A DNA stretch of 64,000 nt, from NCBI RefSeq assembly GCF_004798865.1, contig NW_025335568.1, forward strand, positions 58,299,753-58,363,752, in the 5' to 3' direction. Positions 48,443-59,242 of this stretch are shown one piece after another. The position numbers were made by a program, and so were the translations under genes. Each line of letters starts with the position of its first letter. Position 1 is the stretch's first letter. The DNA is from Varanus komodoensis. Its lineage: Eukaryota; Chordata; Lepidosauria; Squamata; Varanidae. The notes beneath the pieces are model-generated. The model was not told the DNA's origin and did not search any database. It worked only from the letters and a program-made list of their open reading frames with translations.

Positions 48443-50009
48443 GTGTACATCTTTTATGAATTCCCACATGAATCAAACTGAAAATGAGTAAATAGGAGGT
48501 TTAAAGCTTTGAAGAAATTACCCAGAGGAGCTACCCCTAGCCACATCAGAATCACATTAAAAATTGTTAACCAAAATGAATAAATTGTCATATAACATAA
48601 CAGCACATAAAGCATTTTAAATCCAGTCCTTCATGATGCTACTGTCTCAAAAACTGACAACATATTAAACTGAATATTAGTTGTCAATCAAGTTTATAAA
48701 AGGATCTTGCTATGACTCAATACGTTCCACTGGACTGATGGATGGTGCAATCACTCTGTGAAACGTGTAAGGCAGCTCTGTACAACTGCACGTTTGCGAT
48801 CGTGCCCTGATGGCTAAAACAGAGAATTCACTAACAATGTAATATAAGTCTACTCTGAAGTAAGATCCACTGAACACAGCTTACTGCTGAAAACTTAGTT
48901 CTGCACAGACAGGTATGTGATTGCAATAAAAATTTCAGTACTGGCAAAAGGAATCTATTCACATACACCTGGATTATGCTGAAGATAAAACCCTTCAATT
49001 TCCTCCTCACAGAATTTAGATATCTCATCTAAAGTATTCTTTCAATAGTAAAAAAGTTATAGCTAGTAATACTATATATATAATATATATGCACTATTAT
49101 AGAGTTATTACTAACTTTATAAAAATGAATAAAAGTGACACCATAGGGCTAGATCCAGACTTGGTCATGCTTAGAATAGACCCAATGAAATAAATTGGAT
49201 TTAAATACCAATATACATATTATGGTTCATATGCCAACTCGAAGGCCACAAAAATGGTTACATTTTCAAGGTCTCATTTCTTCATGAGGAAAAATGTTTA
49301 AAAAATACAAGGTGGAAAGAGGAAGAAATGGGGAATAACAGCTGACTTGATGTTTGTTAAATTAGGTTACAATACTATACATTTTAAGGCAGAAATGAGT
49401 CACAAAAATACCAGCATCCTCTAGCCACCCATGCTGACAGGAGAAAGCTGGGAACTGAATGAATTCTTTCAGTTTAAACATGCACAGGACTGCTCCTTAG
49501 TCCTGATTAATTTGACCCACTGATTTCAACAGGTTTCCTCTAAGCATGACTAAGATGCCAACACACAGTCAGAAAGTTATCAAATACTTAAGCCTTGCTT
49601 CCAACAGCCATTTCAGTGGCACAGTAGTTAGTTTGCATGATTACTGCAACCCAAAGAAGCCACCGTAGCATGATAAGTGTGAGGAGAATGCCAAGTTTAA
49701 GTTGAATAATCACTGTCTGGGTACAGCTTGTCATATTGCCTGAACCTGGGCAACATAGTTTGATGGAGAGTTAAACAATGCTCAAATAAACCAGCAACAG
49801 GTTACTGAATAATTGTAACATCCAGCCTGGGTTCAGACAAGGCAATACATAACACCCAGGTGGTGATTATTCTGATCGCAGCTTAAACAAGTCACTGTGC
49901 CTTAAGCTGCAATGACCCCCACAAGCCAGCCCAGTAAAGCCAATTCATTTTTTTTTCTTGTAATCTTGAAGAGGAAGAGAGTGTTGTGTATAATCTGGAT
50001 TGACAGAAA

Positions 50010-50320
50010 GTGGATCCTAGATCAAATCAAACCAGAGCTTTCCCTAGAAGCAAAAATGACAAAACTAAGGCTATCATACTTTGGACACATCATGAAAAAC
50101 CAAGACTCACTGGAGAGGACACTCCTGCCAGGAAAAGACAAAGGCAGAAGATGAAAGGAAAGACCAAATATAAGAAGGATTGAATCCATAAAGGAAACCA
50201 CAGTTTCGAACTTGGAAGAGATGAACAGAGCTGTCGTGGACATGCCATCTAGGAGAGCTTTCATCCATAGGGTTGACATAAGTCAGAGATGACACATAAC
50301 AACAATGATCAGATAGAGGC
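50010..50320 (+). mobile_element. RTE-clade LINE 3' end (BovB relative)
   Basis: The plus strand reads LDQIKPELSLEAKMTKLRLS, then YFGHIMKNQDSLERTLLPGK, and later WIDSI-like and RTFW-like remnants. It ends near GAGATGACACATAACAACAA. It is the same family as 5808-6135, in the opposite orientation. 5' truncated, frame broken. Confidence 0.8.
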
Positions 50321-50424
50321 TGCAGCTTGAAGGCATACCACAGGATTTGCATGTCAAAGACCAGAAATACAGCCAGTGAAACCTTCAGTTAAACTAGGAT
50401 CTCAAGAAGCAGCCTTAGGCCAAA

Positions 50425-50515
50425 CAATTGGCCTAAATCATGGGAAAGCTGCCACCAGTACTGAGCTAGATGGATCACTGGTATAACTCACCTTCAGGCC
50501 AGCTCTTTCATACAT
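50425..50515 (+). repeat. SINE tail fragment
   Basis: TACTGAGCTAGATGGATCAC and TGGTATAACTCACCTTCAGG match the 'gagctagatggaccaatggtctgactcagt' end of the squamate tRNA SINE. The tRNA-like head is not seen. Confidence 0.45.
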
Positions 50516-51824
50516 ATTCTCTAAACAATTGATGTGCATATTCCTGCTAGAAATCACCTTTATCAAGTTTAGCAGACTTGTTATCTGCAACCTCACAAAA
50601 ATTTACTATCTTGCTCTTACATTAAAGACTCATCAAAACTGCAATTTCTTCTGTTTGTTTAATAACAATGATTCAACAATGACTTTGGAGAAAGCACCTC
50701 CAAAAACTTTTATCAGTCTACCCACCTGCCTGCTAAATTAAATCTGCGATGTAATCAGAAAATAAAGACTAAATTAAACCAACCATTCCAAAGTGCCAGA
50801 TAAAGTTTATATATGCTTATATATATATGGCACCAAATTCTGATGATTAGTAAAAGCAAGAACAAGAAGGAACACAAAAATATGGGAAAGTAATTCATGA
50901 GGAAAGGACTCTAACTATGCTTCCAAAACACGCAAAGATATTGGCATATAATAAAAATTTGGTGGTGTGGGGACAGCACATTTCTGTTTTTAAATTCAGA
51001 ATCATGCTAAGGTTTCTGGATAAAAATGGAATAATCACTTCTTTCACTAGGTTGCCTGGCTCTCCACTAAATCCTTATTGCATTAACTTACCTTTTTTAA
51101 AGCAATCTAATACAAGATGACCCCAAAATGATGTGTTAATTATGCAGTGTGTCAGCACTTGTCTATGTCTGATGAAAACCAGCTAGAAACAGGCTAGAAA
51201 ATTTTGGCTGTGAGGAAGTAAAGAAATGAAATAAATAATAACTATAATCAGGTGTACTGGTTGGAGCCATATTCTAGTGATATTCAAGTATCTCTGTATG
51301 ACCCAATGATGTCCTTCTAGACACTAAATCACTAGGAAGTCATGAGATACCTGAATCTAGCAACAAAGGCCAAACATGTAATCCTAACTAGTACAGAGAA
51401 GAAGAAACATGAAATCTAACACTCAGGCAGTAACTAAATTTTGTATTGATAAAATACAATACCATATTGGAATACCATATTTATAGAGTGCTGTCAATTT
51501 TAAGGAGGACATGACAAATTACAATGCACTCAAAATAGCACTGTAAGAAGAATAAAACCAGACATTAACAGGCCATCATGTGGAAGATCTGAAGGATATG
51601 AGTATAAAGGAGAGAGCAACTGTTTGAGATACAAAACACTTCAAATGTATAGCAGCAAAAGATCATTATGAAAGGATGTAAAAGTGTGAACTCTCCATTT
51701 TTAAAGTTCCTCCCAACAAAAAAGGTGGACCAGCATCTGTATTCTTCATGGTTACCAAAAATTTCATCAACAGTTGGAAAGAAGACTTCCCCAAGAAGAC
51801 TTACTTTTTTAACCCAGGGTTACA

Positions 51825-51905
51825 ATATATTTATATTTATTTTTAAATTTATATGCCACCCACTAGTCCAACAGGAATCTCTAGGTAGCATATAATCGCC
51901 TATAC
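51825..51905 (-). repeat. L2-like LINE 3' tail fragment
   Basis: ATATTTATATTTATTTTTAA, ATTTATATGCCACCCACTAG and TAGGTAGCATATAATCGCC follow the pattern of the L2-like tail (TATGCCGCCCC ... GGCTTACAA) in minus orientation, with decay. Confidence 0.45.
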
Positions 51906-53216
51906 ACACAACCTTTCGCTCATTTTTCAAAGGAATGCCTGCCCATCCTTGCCAACAGCATGGTCACCACAAATCAGTGCATGACTGCCACATGTTTATG
52001 CTATCAGCAGGGTAATTTTCCTGTTGACACATAGTAAAGCATCTTGGTCCAAAGTAAACTTTTCCACACTTGAGTTCATTGCCCAGTTTTGTCACCTTTT
52101 CTCATCATAGTCTGTTCACCTTCTGACACCATCCTGCTGCTTATACTTGAAATCTCTATTCATCAGGAAGTCTTTGCTGCTCTTCCTTAAAATCAACTGA
52201 TTTAGCAGAGTTAGAAGCACTCTCACAGCACTTTATCTCTCCTTGCTTTGCCATTTAACACTGCCACCCGCATTTCCTAGCGCTAATCTCCAACCTTTGT
52301 CTAATGAAGCCACCCACCCAAATTCTATTCCTAAGGAATGCTGGGAGTTGTAGGACTTTTTTCTGTCTGAACATGCATAAGACTGTGCCTTTAGTGCCAG
52401 TAGAATAAATAAGTGGGAATGCAGTTCACACACCCAATGTAGATCTATTTACGTTAAGTTGTTCAAGTGAACAAGCCCAATAGCAGTTGATTTATTTTAA
52501 ATGCCAACAAACTGGGCCATGCCTGCTTCAACCTTGGACAGCAACATCTGAGGAGGAGAGCGGAGATTTCACATAAGGGAAATCTGCCTCGAGATGTACA
52601 TACAACAAAGCTCCATCACCACTGCTCCTCGTTGCACACGGAAGTTAAAGGACAAAAAACGGCAGCACAGGCAACCTCGCTACTGGCACTCCTCAAAAGT
52701 CCCCCAGAGCTGCTTTAAAAGATGCTATACCACCTTCATTTTTAATTTTTAATTTTTTTTAAAGCGAAGGACGCACCTCTTGCAAAAAAAAGTCGAGGGA
52801 AGACTGCCTATGGCCCAGAACGTAGCCCACTTCCCTCGACGGCTTCAGAGGAATATGTTCCCTGTTTCAAGGAGCACCCAACTCCGGCCACCCGGCCACG
52901 CGGAGGAAGCTGCTTCGCGTCCTCCCGCCCGCCCGCCGCCCACAGTCCCCGTAAAGGGAGCCCAGCCCGGCCAAGGGCGCCCTCCGGCCCAAGGGGACGG
53001 CCCCGAGGCGATCCCTCAGCCCCCGGCCCCCTCCCCCACCGCCGGTCCCTCAGGTAAAAGGCGAGGCCCGCCCTTGCGAAGCCACGCCCCCTCCTCATCC
53101 CGCTGCCTGCACTGCAGCTGCTTTGAACTCGCCTTTTGCTCGGGCCACTCGCTCTCAACACCCAGAGGCTGCTTCCACTCGCGACTGGTCAAACGTCCCG
53201 TCAATCGCGCCCCGGG

Positions 53217-53227
53217 GCATCCTGGGA
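53217..53227 (-). promoter_or_regulatory. ZNF143-like half site
   Basis: The minus strand reads TCCCAGGATGC, the 3' half of the ZNF143/Staf consensus (ACTACAAYTCCCAGMATGC). The ACTACAA half is not conserved here. Confidence 0.45.
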
Positions 53228-53312
53228 GATAAAACCCCTACTGCGCCGGGCTTCGTTTCCTCGCCGCCGCCGCCGCCGCCGCCACCTTCAGCCCTCGGAG
53301 AGAGGCGAAAGA

Positions 53313-53333
53313 ACTACAACTCCCACAATGCAC
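53313..53333 (+). promoter_or_regulatory. ZNF143/Staf-type motif, near full length
   Basis: ACTACAACTCCC followed by ACAATGCAC matches the long ZNF143 consensus across both halves, with only the central G (CAG to CAC) changed. It sits in the CpG island about 160-180 bases from the minus-strand donor. Full-length sites of this type are typical of housekeeping and bidirectional CpG-island promoters. An hAT-like repeat in this genome carries a similar 'actacaactcccat' word, but no other part of that repeat is present. Confidence 0.65.
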
Positions 53334-53492
53334 CACCAGGCCAACCCTTGAGCTGAAGGGGTCCAGGCAGGGCCCATCCCGCAGGGCCCCCTCCTGCTGC
53401 CCCCAAGTGTCTGGCTCAGGGGCGGCGGCGGCGACGCCCTCCCGCCTCGCTGCTGCCCCAGTCGCGGGGCAGCCCCTCCTTCGCGCGCTCAC

Positions 53493-53760
53493 CTGGTCCC
53501 TGCCGCAGCCGTTGGTGAGGGCGGCGCATCCCCTCCCAGCTGCTCTCCGTCAGTGCGGCACGGGCGCGTAGCTCTCTGCCCTGCCCGGGACCGTCTGGCG
53601 CTCGGCCTGCGGCTGTGCCTGCTCCAGTGGGGGCCGCCCGGGGAGCATCCTCCCCCCTCCCGCACCGGCCTCGGGATGGGTCCTCGGCAGCAGGAGGGAG
53701 AAGGTGGCAGGAGGCGGCGGCGGCAGCGGCGGCGCTGGTAGCGGGATTTGCCCACAATGC
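53493..53760 (-). other. TTBK1: Candidate non-coding first exon of TTBK1
   Basis: A strong minus-strand donor, GACCAG/GTGAGCGCGC, sits at 53491-53492 within the CpG island. An upstream exon is required by the acceptor at 28134, and this is the best-placed donor seen. The start at the high-coordinate side is unknown; 53760 is a nominal limit at the ZNF143-like site. The exon carries long GC-driven frames but no known protein. An alternative is that the TTBK1 first exon lies closer to 28 kb in a non-CpG promoter. Confidence 0.4.
53751..53760 (+). promoter_or_regulatory. ZNF143-like half site
   Basis: CCCACAATGC repeats the 3' half of the full site at 53313-53333 exactly. The 5' half (TTTGC before it) does not match ACTACAA. 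Confidence 0.35.
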
Positions 53761-54499
53761 ACTGCGCGCAGCAGCATCAGCATCAGCCTGACATCAGCTC
53801 CAGCCTCCGCAGCGCCGCCCCACCCCGCCGGCTTGCACCGGGACCTCAGGTGGCGCACACGACACCGGCTCCACCATCCTGCAACAGTCCTGCCCCACGA
53901 TGGCGGCGGCACACGTGCGGTTGCATGAAGCGCCTCTTCACCAACGCCGTGGCGTTCCCACAGCCTTCCTCAACCGCACGCTGCAAGCAAGCACCATCCC
54001 CCACTACACGCAAAGGTATAGATACTGCAAGATCCTGATTATAGCGACATGCGAGAGTAGCCTGACACCCTTGGGCTCCTTGTGATAATACTTCAGAAAC
54101 CTGCATCTTGCCATTTGAGGACAGAAGGCAATCTAAGGAATACAGCAGCCCTTTTCCTGTCTCCTCATTTTCTCCATCGAAGAAGCTTTATAACTCACCA
54201 TAAATCAGAAGTAAGGGTAGAGAAAATCACATAAGATGACAGGAGAGGAATAAGCTGCCCCTCTCACCCTTTTGATAGGTGTTATAATATGGTACCTAGT
54301 TCCAGTGCTTGGCTGAAGTTGGGGTTTTGTTCTGCAGTAATCCTGCAGGTTGCATTGATCATGTTTCTTCTAAAAGTAGTCAAGACAACATGCAAAAAAA
54401 TTAAGATGTGACATATTGTGGCAGCAGTAAAAATTGGGAGAAAACAGAACAAATTAAAACTATTTAGAAAGCTATAGTTTTTACATTGTGTATAAATGC

Positions 54500-54690
54500 A
54501 TAGAAACGTAGAAGCAAAATGTGTCAGAAGGGGTCTCCCAGGCCATCTAGTCTGACTCCCCTCAGCTCCAGCTGGCTCCACTCATGTAATCCCCAGTATG
54601 TGGTTGTCCAATCTTTCCTTGAACACCCTCACTGACGGGGCCTCAACCTCCTCCATTGGAAGCTCATTCCAATACAAATAATAAAGCGCT
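54500..54690 (-). mobile_element. Old CR1/L3-like LINE fragment
   Basis: AGAAGGGGTCTCCCAGGCCA, TCTAGTCTGACTCCCCTCAG, TTGTCCAATCTTTCCTTGAA and CCTCCATTGGAAGCTCATTC follow the order of a common reptile CR1/L3-like repeat. Similar words occur at 44.70-44.77 kb. No frame is left. Confidence 0.55.
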
Positions 54691-55312
54691 TTAAGGAATT
54701 GATTCTAAAGCTGAATTACACCACTAGCTTTTCTTAGGATCATGACAAGGAAGTTTCTAAGAAATCAATGAAGGTTGTTGTTTTAAGATTATTCCAGATT
54801 TCATTACACTGGTCACATAGAAAGTTAAAAGAGCATAATGAAATATTCTTACATAGATTAAACAAACCCATACACCCCACAAGGATAAAGTATGCTTTAA
54901 TTTTTACCACCACCCTACACACACCTGCTATCTGTTTTCAGTGCCATAGCTTTCCCAGAATATATGAAAAAATCAAAATGCTGCATACAGAGCATCTTTC
55001 CTTATCACCAAATGTGCTCCTACGTTTAGAATAATGGAAGTTATAAGGTGCAGTTTCAGAGGAGATTTGGGCCTTAGCTCTTTTAACAAACAAGTAGTGA
55101 GCACAATAGGATGCACTCTTTTTTGTTAGCTGTTGCAGATCAAGAAAAGTAAGTTGCCATCAGCACATCATTCACTCCTCTCACAGGCCAAAAGGTTTCT
55201 GATCATCCTCTGCTTCACAAACCATTTTTCTATTTGCCATAGGCTGGCCAGCAACTTGGGACTTCCTTTGCTTTTCTCTAACCATATCAGTCAGAGCTAA
55301 ATTCTCACTACA

Positions 55313-55425
55313 CCAGGGTGGGAAACCCGTGGTCCTCTAGGTATTATCCTTCAGCTCCTAGCATTCCTGACCATTGGCCATACTGGTTGAGCCTGATGGG
55401 AGTTTGCATCTAACATGTCATGAGC
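55313..55425. repeat. hAT-like palindromic MITE, decayed
   Basis: CAGGGTGGGAAACCCGTGGT, CCTCTAGGTATTATCCTTCA and GACCATTGGCCATACTGGTT match the common vertebrate 'gtgggcaacctgtggccctccagatgttg' element. A cleaner copy is at 59.66-59.80 kb. Further decayed pieces are at about 56375-56450 and 56580-56645. Confidence 0.55.
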
Positions 55426-55864
55426 CACTTGTTCCCCATACAAACATTACACAATATTTGCATTGATGAAGCTGAAGTCACCAAAAGGTGTCATCACGCC
55501 TGTTCTTTTCAAGTAATTTACTTCTAAACTAACTCATAAGCAACGAGCCCAGAGCAGAGCCTTTGGACTTGGCTGACTGCCCATCTAGCCATTCTCCACC
55601 ACCCTATCTCATGGCTCACCAAATCACACCCTTATTAGTTAAAAGTAAGAAAATGGCAGAGATTATTCAGCCTTCTTCAGATGGGTAACCATGAGGCAAG
55701 CCCTGAGAAATTTCCCCTTTAGGTTCATCCCTAGCATTCCATGAAGCACACAGAATCCAAATTCTACATTCATCTATACATCCAAAGTCTGCAAAATGTC
55801 AGTGTATAAACTGGGCAAGGTCTAAGCAGTATTACAGGCATTCTGTCTTTGTGTTAATATAATG

Positions 55865-56215
55865 GTGGTAATTCTTATTTACATTTCTATAAGACACATT
55901 AGCCAAAGCTCCCTGTGCAATTACAAAAGATTGAAATATAAAAACCATACAAAAACAATTTAAAACAATCCAGTGAAAATCCCAGAAAGAGTTAAGACCT
56001 TAAGCTGTCAAATGCCTGGGAGTAGTCTTCCCTTGGTGCTGCCAGGATGACAGTATTTGAACCAGGGGAATCCCTATGGGGACAGTGTTCCATAATGAGG
56101 GGAGCACCACTGAAAAGATCCTTCCCATTGTTGCCATCTTTAAAACCTCCCTTGAAGGTGGCACCTGGGAGAAGGGCCTCTGTTGATGACTATAGTCATA
56201 TACGAGAAGGAACAA
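55865..56215 (-). mobile_element. Old L2-like LINE remnant
   Basis: The minus strand at 56000-56215 includes MATMGRIFSVVLPSLWNTVP, parallel to RRAFSAVAPNLWNSLP in the young copies. It is followed (towards 55865) by an AT-rich tail with the 'ttacaa' word. Decayed. Confidence 0.55.
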
Positions 56216-57774
56216 GCAACCCTTTACACATATTCAAGGAGTGTACCTCCTTATTCCGAGTAAGTCAAGAAGGAAATCCACCAAGAAAGTGTACAGACAT
56301 TTCAGTGGTACCTGAATTCCATAACTGCCCTGGAAATACCAATTGGCCATTGGTGAACAGAGTGTACATCAACCTTCCCCAAACTGGTATCCTCCAGGTA
56401 TTGACAACTTCCAGCATTCCTGACCATTAGCCATGCTGGGGGTATCATCTGAAGAGCACCAGTAAGGGAAGGCTGTTAAATATTTCAGAAATAAGTGAGG
56501 AGCGACATCATCAAAGGAATATAATCCATATCGAGAGCATGAAGAGTCAGAATGCCTGTTCTTTAGAGTAATAAGTAGAACTCCAGTTGTTTTGGCTCTC
56601 AGCATCCCAACATTCCTGACTATTGGGCAAGGAAGGCAGGGGCTTCTGAGAAATGAGGTTCAAACTATCTAGAGATTAACTTTTTGCACCCATGCTTTCG
56701 AGTTCTCAAAGCACCCAAGCTGCCTCTCACAGAATTACGTTTTCAGGTGGGTTCAAGATGATGGCATTTCTTAAAGCTCTTGGATTAGAATGCATGATCT
56801 GATTCATACATTCCAAAACCATGGCTTAAATCTGAAAATCAACCAAAGCAGATATATTTCCAATTTTTTAAAAAGGGAAAGAAAAATTGCTCTACCTGCA
56901 GCGTGGACTAGCAGATAGAGCTAGTGTTGTCCTTTTGCTCCAATGCATAGAATGCTCCCTGGCAACTATTCACATTTTCTGTTTTGCCCAAGCATTCATG
57001 TATCAGCCAGTTTCTAGTGCTAATTGTCCTTAAATCAATCTTTTAAACTAAGCCCCTAACTCTCAATGTGGAATCTCACATACTGCCACTTCTTCAATTT
57101 TTTAAGCCATCTTTATGCTCTTCTAGTCCAGTATTTATTCCTTTCTCTTCCACTGAACGCACTATTCTTCTCTTACTTCAAAGCCTGTTTTACCTGTCAC
57201 TGATTCTTCACATCTTTAGTAGCTATTAGTGAACTAATGCACAGAAACAGAGAAAGGCAAAGATATGGGTGAGGTTGGTGGCAGAATTCGTGTTCTAAAG
57301 CTAAGGGGCACAGAAGCACAAGGAACAAAAATACTACATGAAAAAGCCTGAATTAAAAGCCCAATCTTTAATATCTACAATTAGAATAAATGAGAAATGT
57401 ATAGACTCACAACTTTAACTTACATAACCGGAACTGTTGTGCATTATTTGGTGATTTATACAATATGGAATTTTATTGTTTTTAGAGACTTGGGTCACAA
57501 GCATTATGCATGGTTGTTACCAATATTTAGCAACTCTAACTCTAATGGTGCATGATTTGAAATTGAACTATGAAGCAGAGCTGGGACAAAGAAATTGAGC
57601 AAAATGTCACAACTGATGTCTTCTTTTACTAGGTTATTACCAAGGAGATGTGTTACTACTTTCGCCCACAACCCTACATTCCTCGTAACACTGATTTTAG
57701 CTCTATTTATTTTATTATTTATATCCTGAAGTATTTTCTCTTGCAAGAAACCCAACAGAGCCCATCATTTCCAT

Positions 57775-57935
57775 TTTATTCTCACAACAGCCCTGTGAAA
57801 TAGGTTAGGCTGAGAGTCTTTGCCTGGTCCAAAGTCATCCAGTGAGTGCCATGGCCAGATGAGAATTAGAACATGCATCTCCTGAGTTCCAGGTTCCAAC
57901 CATTACTCTAGCCATTGCATCATTCTGGCTCTTGG
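57775..57935 (-). repeat. tRNA-derived SINE, reverse orientation
   Basis: TTCTCACAACAGCCCTGTGA, AATAGGTTAGGCTGAGAGTC and CCAAAGTCATCCAGTGAGTG, ending with a tRNA-like head (AACCATTACTCTAGCCATTG), is the reverse complement of a well-known amniote SINE ('gagccagngtggtgtagtggttagagt...'). Confidence 0.75.
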
Positions 57936-57984
57936 AACAAGGGCTGGGAAGCTATGAGAGCAGAATAAAAGAACCACACAAAAG

Positions 57985-59242
57985 ACAGTAATAGAAGAAA
58001 AACTGTTTATTTCATAAACAGAAGTTGCATAATCTTGTTCTTTCAGGATTCTTTTTCATTTTTCAAGAAAAGATAAAGCATAATAATCTGAAGAATTTCA
58101 GCTTCTGCATATATATATATATATATTTATATTATATATATATGAACCCTCTGAACCTCTATAACCTGCAGAACTCCCATCTGTAGGAAGAGGTTATAAT
58201 TCCAATGACAAAGGAACAACAATGGCAACGGCAACAACAACAAAAAAGATACAGAAAACTTGCCTCTCAACAAAAGAGAAAACCATGTCCACTGAGAGCA
58301 CTGGAAGCCCACAGAACCATAGATGAGAGAAAGAGCAGAGCAAGGGAACCTTTAGCTCAGTTTGGGGCATTTGGTTTTAACCATTTCACTAGCTCTCATC
58401 TCCAAACGCACATGTCAGCTAAATTGCCTTTTTTTCCAGGTAGACAGAAACTGTCTCTGTGTGTGTTCACTCCACTATAATGCTTTCCATAGCAGTGGAG
58501 TGAAAAGTTTCACTTGTGTTTCTAGACTTGTGCTAGAACAGAAGTGAGAGTTGTCGTGGCAGACAGAGGTCCTAAAGAGACATCACCTGTGCGCGCACAC
58601 ATGTACACACATGCATTGGTACGTCCATGTATTTGCCACATGGAACATCACTACTGGAAAGTTGATCATTGCACTAGAACTGGCACTCATAAGGCTGGTG
58701 TCATTACTCTCTCCTGGGATGTCAGTCATTGTCAATCTAGATGATAAAATCAAATAGACTTTGCTAAGGCAGGATTCCTGCATAATGGTAGCTAATGGCA
58801 ATCAAACACGGGGAATACAGGGTGATGTATAACCTTTCACAGACACTGATGAGGTGTGGCACTCCTTTAAACTCTCAGAGTTGAAGCCAGTAATGGGACC
58901 AAGGCAACGGCTGGACCTGCTTCTAGCCTGGTTCTTGATCTTATTCCAAAGCAAAGGGTATGACGAAATCTCGGCTGACCCTCTTTTGCCAAGGAAGTTC
59001 ATATGTAATCAGGCACAGCACCCTGTACATTTCATTAAGAGGCACAAGGCAGCCATCTCAAAGCGGAAAGTGTCCTCTACCATACAGCTTCCTCTCACCT
59101 GACTAAAGTCTAGTCTTCTCCCTGCTGTGTTTGATGAAGGCAGGTGCAGAGCACAGAGCGCAACAGGGACAAGGCAGTCTGGGTTGACAGGCAAGGTTTA
59201 CTCCAAAATTCTCTGTGGTTTTGGAGTGACAGGAGCCCAACT
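57985..59242 (-). other. CUL9: CUL9 3' untranslated region
   Basis: It runs from the stop codon at 59243 to just past the AATAAA signal at 58006-58011 (TTTATT on the plus strand). It includes an (AT)n stretch at 58109-58143 and no LINE. Frames at 58205-58480 and 58854-59102 on the other strand match no known protein. The end point is inferred from the poly(A) signal only. Confidence 0.6.
58006..58011 (-). terminator. Candidate CUL9 poly(A) signal
   Basis: AATAAA on the minus strand (context GAAATAAACAG), about 1.23 kb after the CUL9 stop. I did not count alternative signals in the rest of the UTR. Confidence 0.55.

Larger units (their letters stand above)
28134..53492 (-). other. TTBK1: Probable TTBK1 intron in the 5' UTR (about 25 kb)
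   Basis: The left edge is a firm acceptor at 28134. The right edge depends on the CpG-island exon at 53493 being TTBK1. Contents are the DIRS fossil (28.6-32.5 kb), CR1 tails (34.7 and 40.4 kb), L2-like pieces (35.3, 40.1, 42.6 and 51.8 kb), CR1/L3-like copies (41.7 and 45.7 kb), a SINE (44.0 kb), BovB (46.4 kb), an hAT-type element (48.1 kb) and an RTE end (50.0 kb). 32.6-34.6, 35.5-40.0, 47-48 and 48.5-49.9 kb are AT-rich and show nothing I can identify. No exon of another gene was recognised. Confidence 0.55.
52850..53960. promoter_or_regulatory. CpG island, probable TTBK1 promoter
   Basis: About 1.1 kb is strongly GC-rich with dense CpG, in contrast to the AT-rich sequence on both sides. 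It has no TATA box at an obvious start, a (CGC)n run near 53263-53283, several ZNF143-like motifs and a YY1-like ATGGCGGC at 53900. It lies upstream of TTBK1 coding exon 1 and downstream of the CUL9 3' end, where the TTBK1 promoter is expected from mammalian order. Good donors exist on both strands (minus at 53491-53492; plus CAG/GTAAAA near 53053), so bidirectional use is possible. Long GC-driven frames here encode no domain I recognise. Confidence 0.75.
53961..57984. other. Intergenic gap between TTBK1 promoter and CUL9 3' end
   Basis: Between the CpG island and the CUL9 poly(A) region there is no recognised gene. It holds a CR1/L3-like piece (54.5 kb), hAT-like repeat fragments (55.3, 56.4 and 56.6 kb), an L2-like remnant (55.9-56.2 kb) and a SINE (57.8 kb). 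The plus strand was searched by eye for DNPH1 words (YFCGSIRGG, TEHVA, VGYELGRA) without success. 54.1-54.5, 54.7-55.3 and 56.65-57.75 kb show nothing identifiable. Confidence 0.6.

Noticed and set aside
52780-53757. Several 80-150-codon frames in the CpG island
   Set aside because: They arise on both strands from GC-rich promoter sequence and read as Pro/Arg/Ala-rich low complexity, without domains.
58205-58480. Gln/Lys-rich plus-strand frame (KEQQWQRQQQQKRYRK)
   Set aside because: It falls in the CUL9 3' UTR on the opposite strand, and the Gln run comes from a CAACAACAA repeat. No family resemblance.
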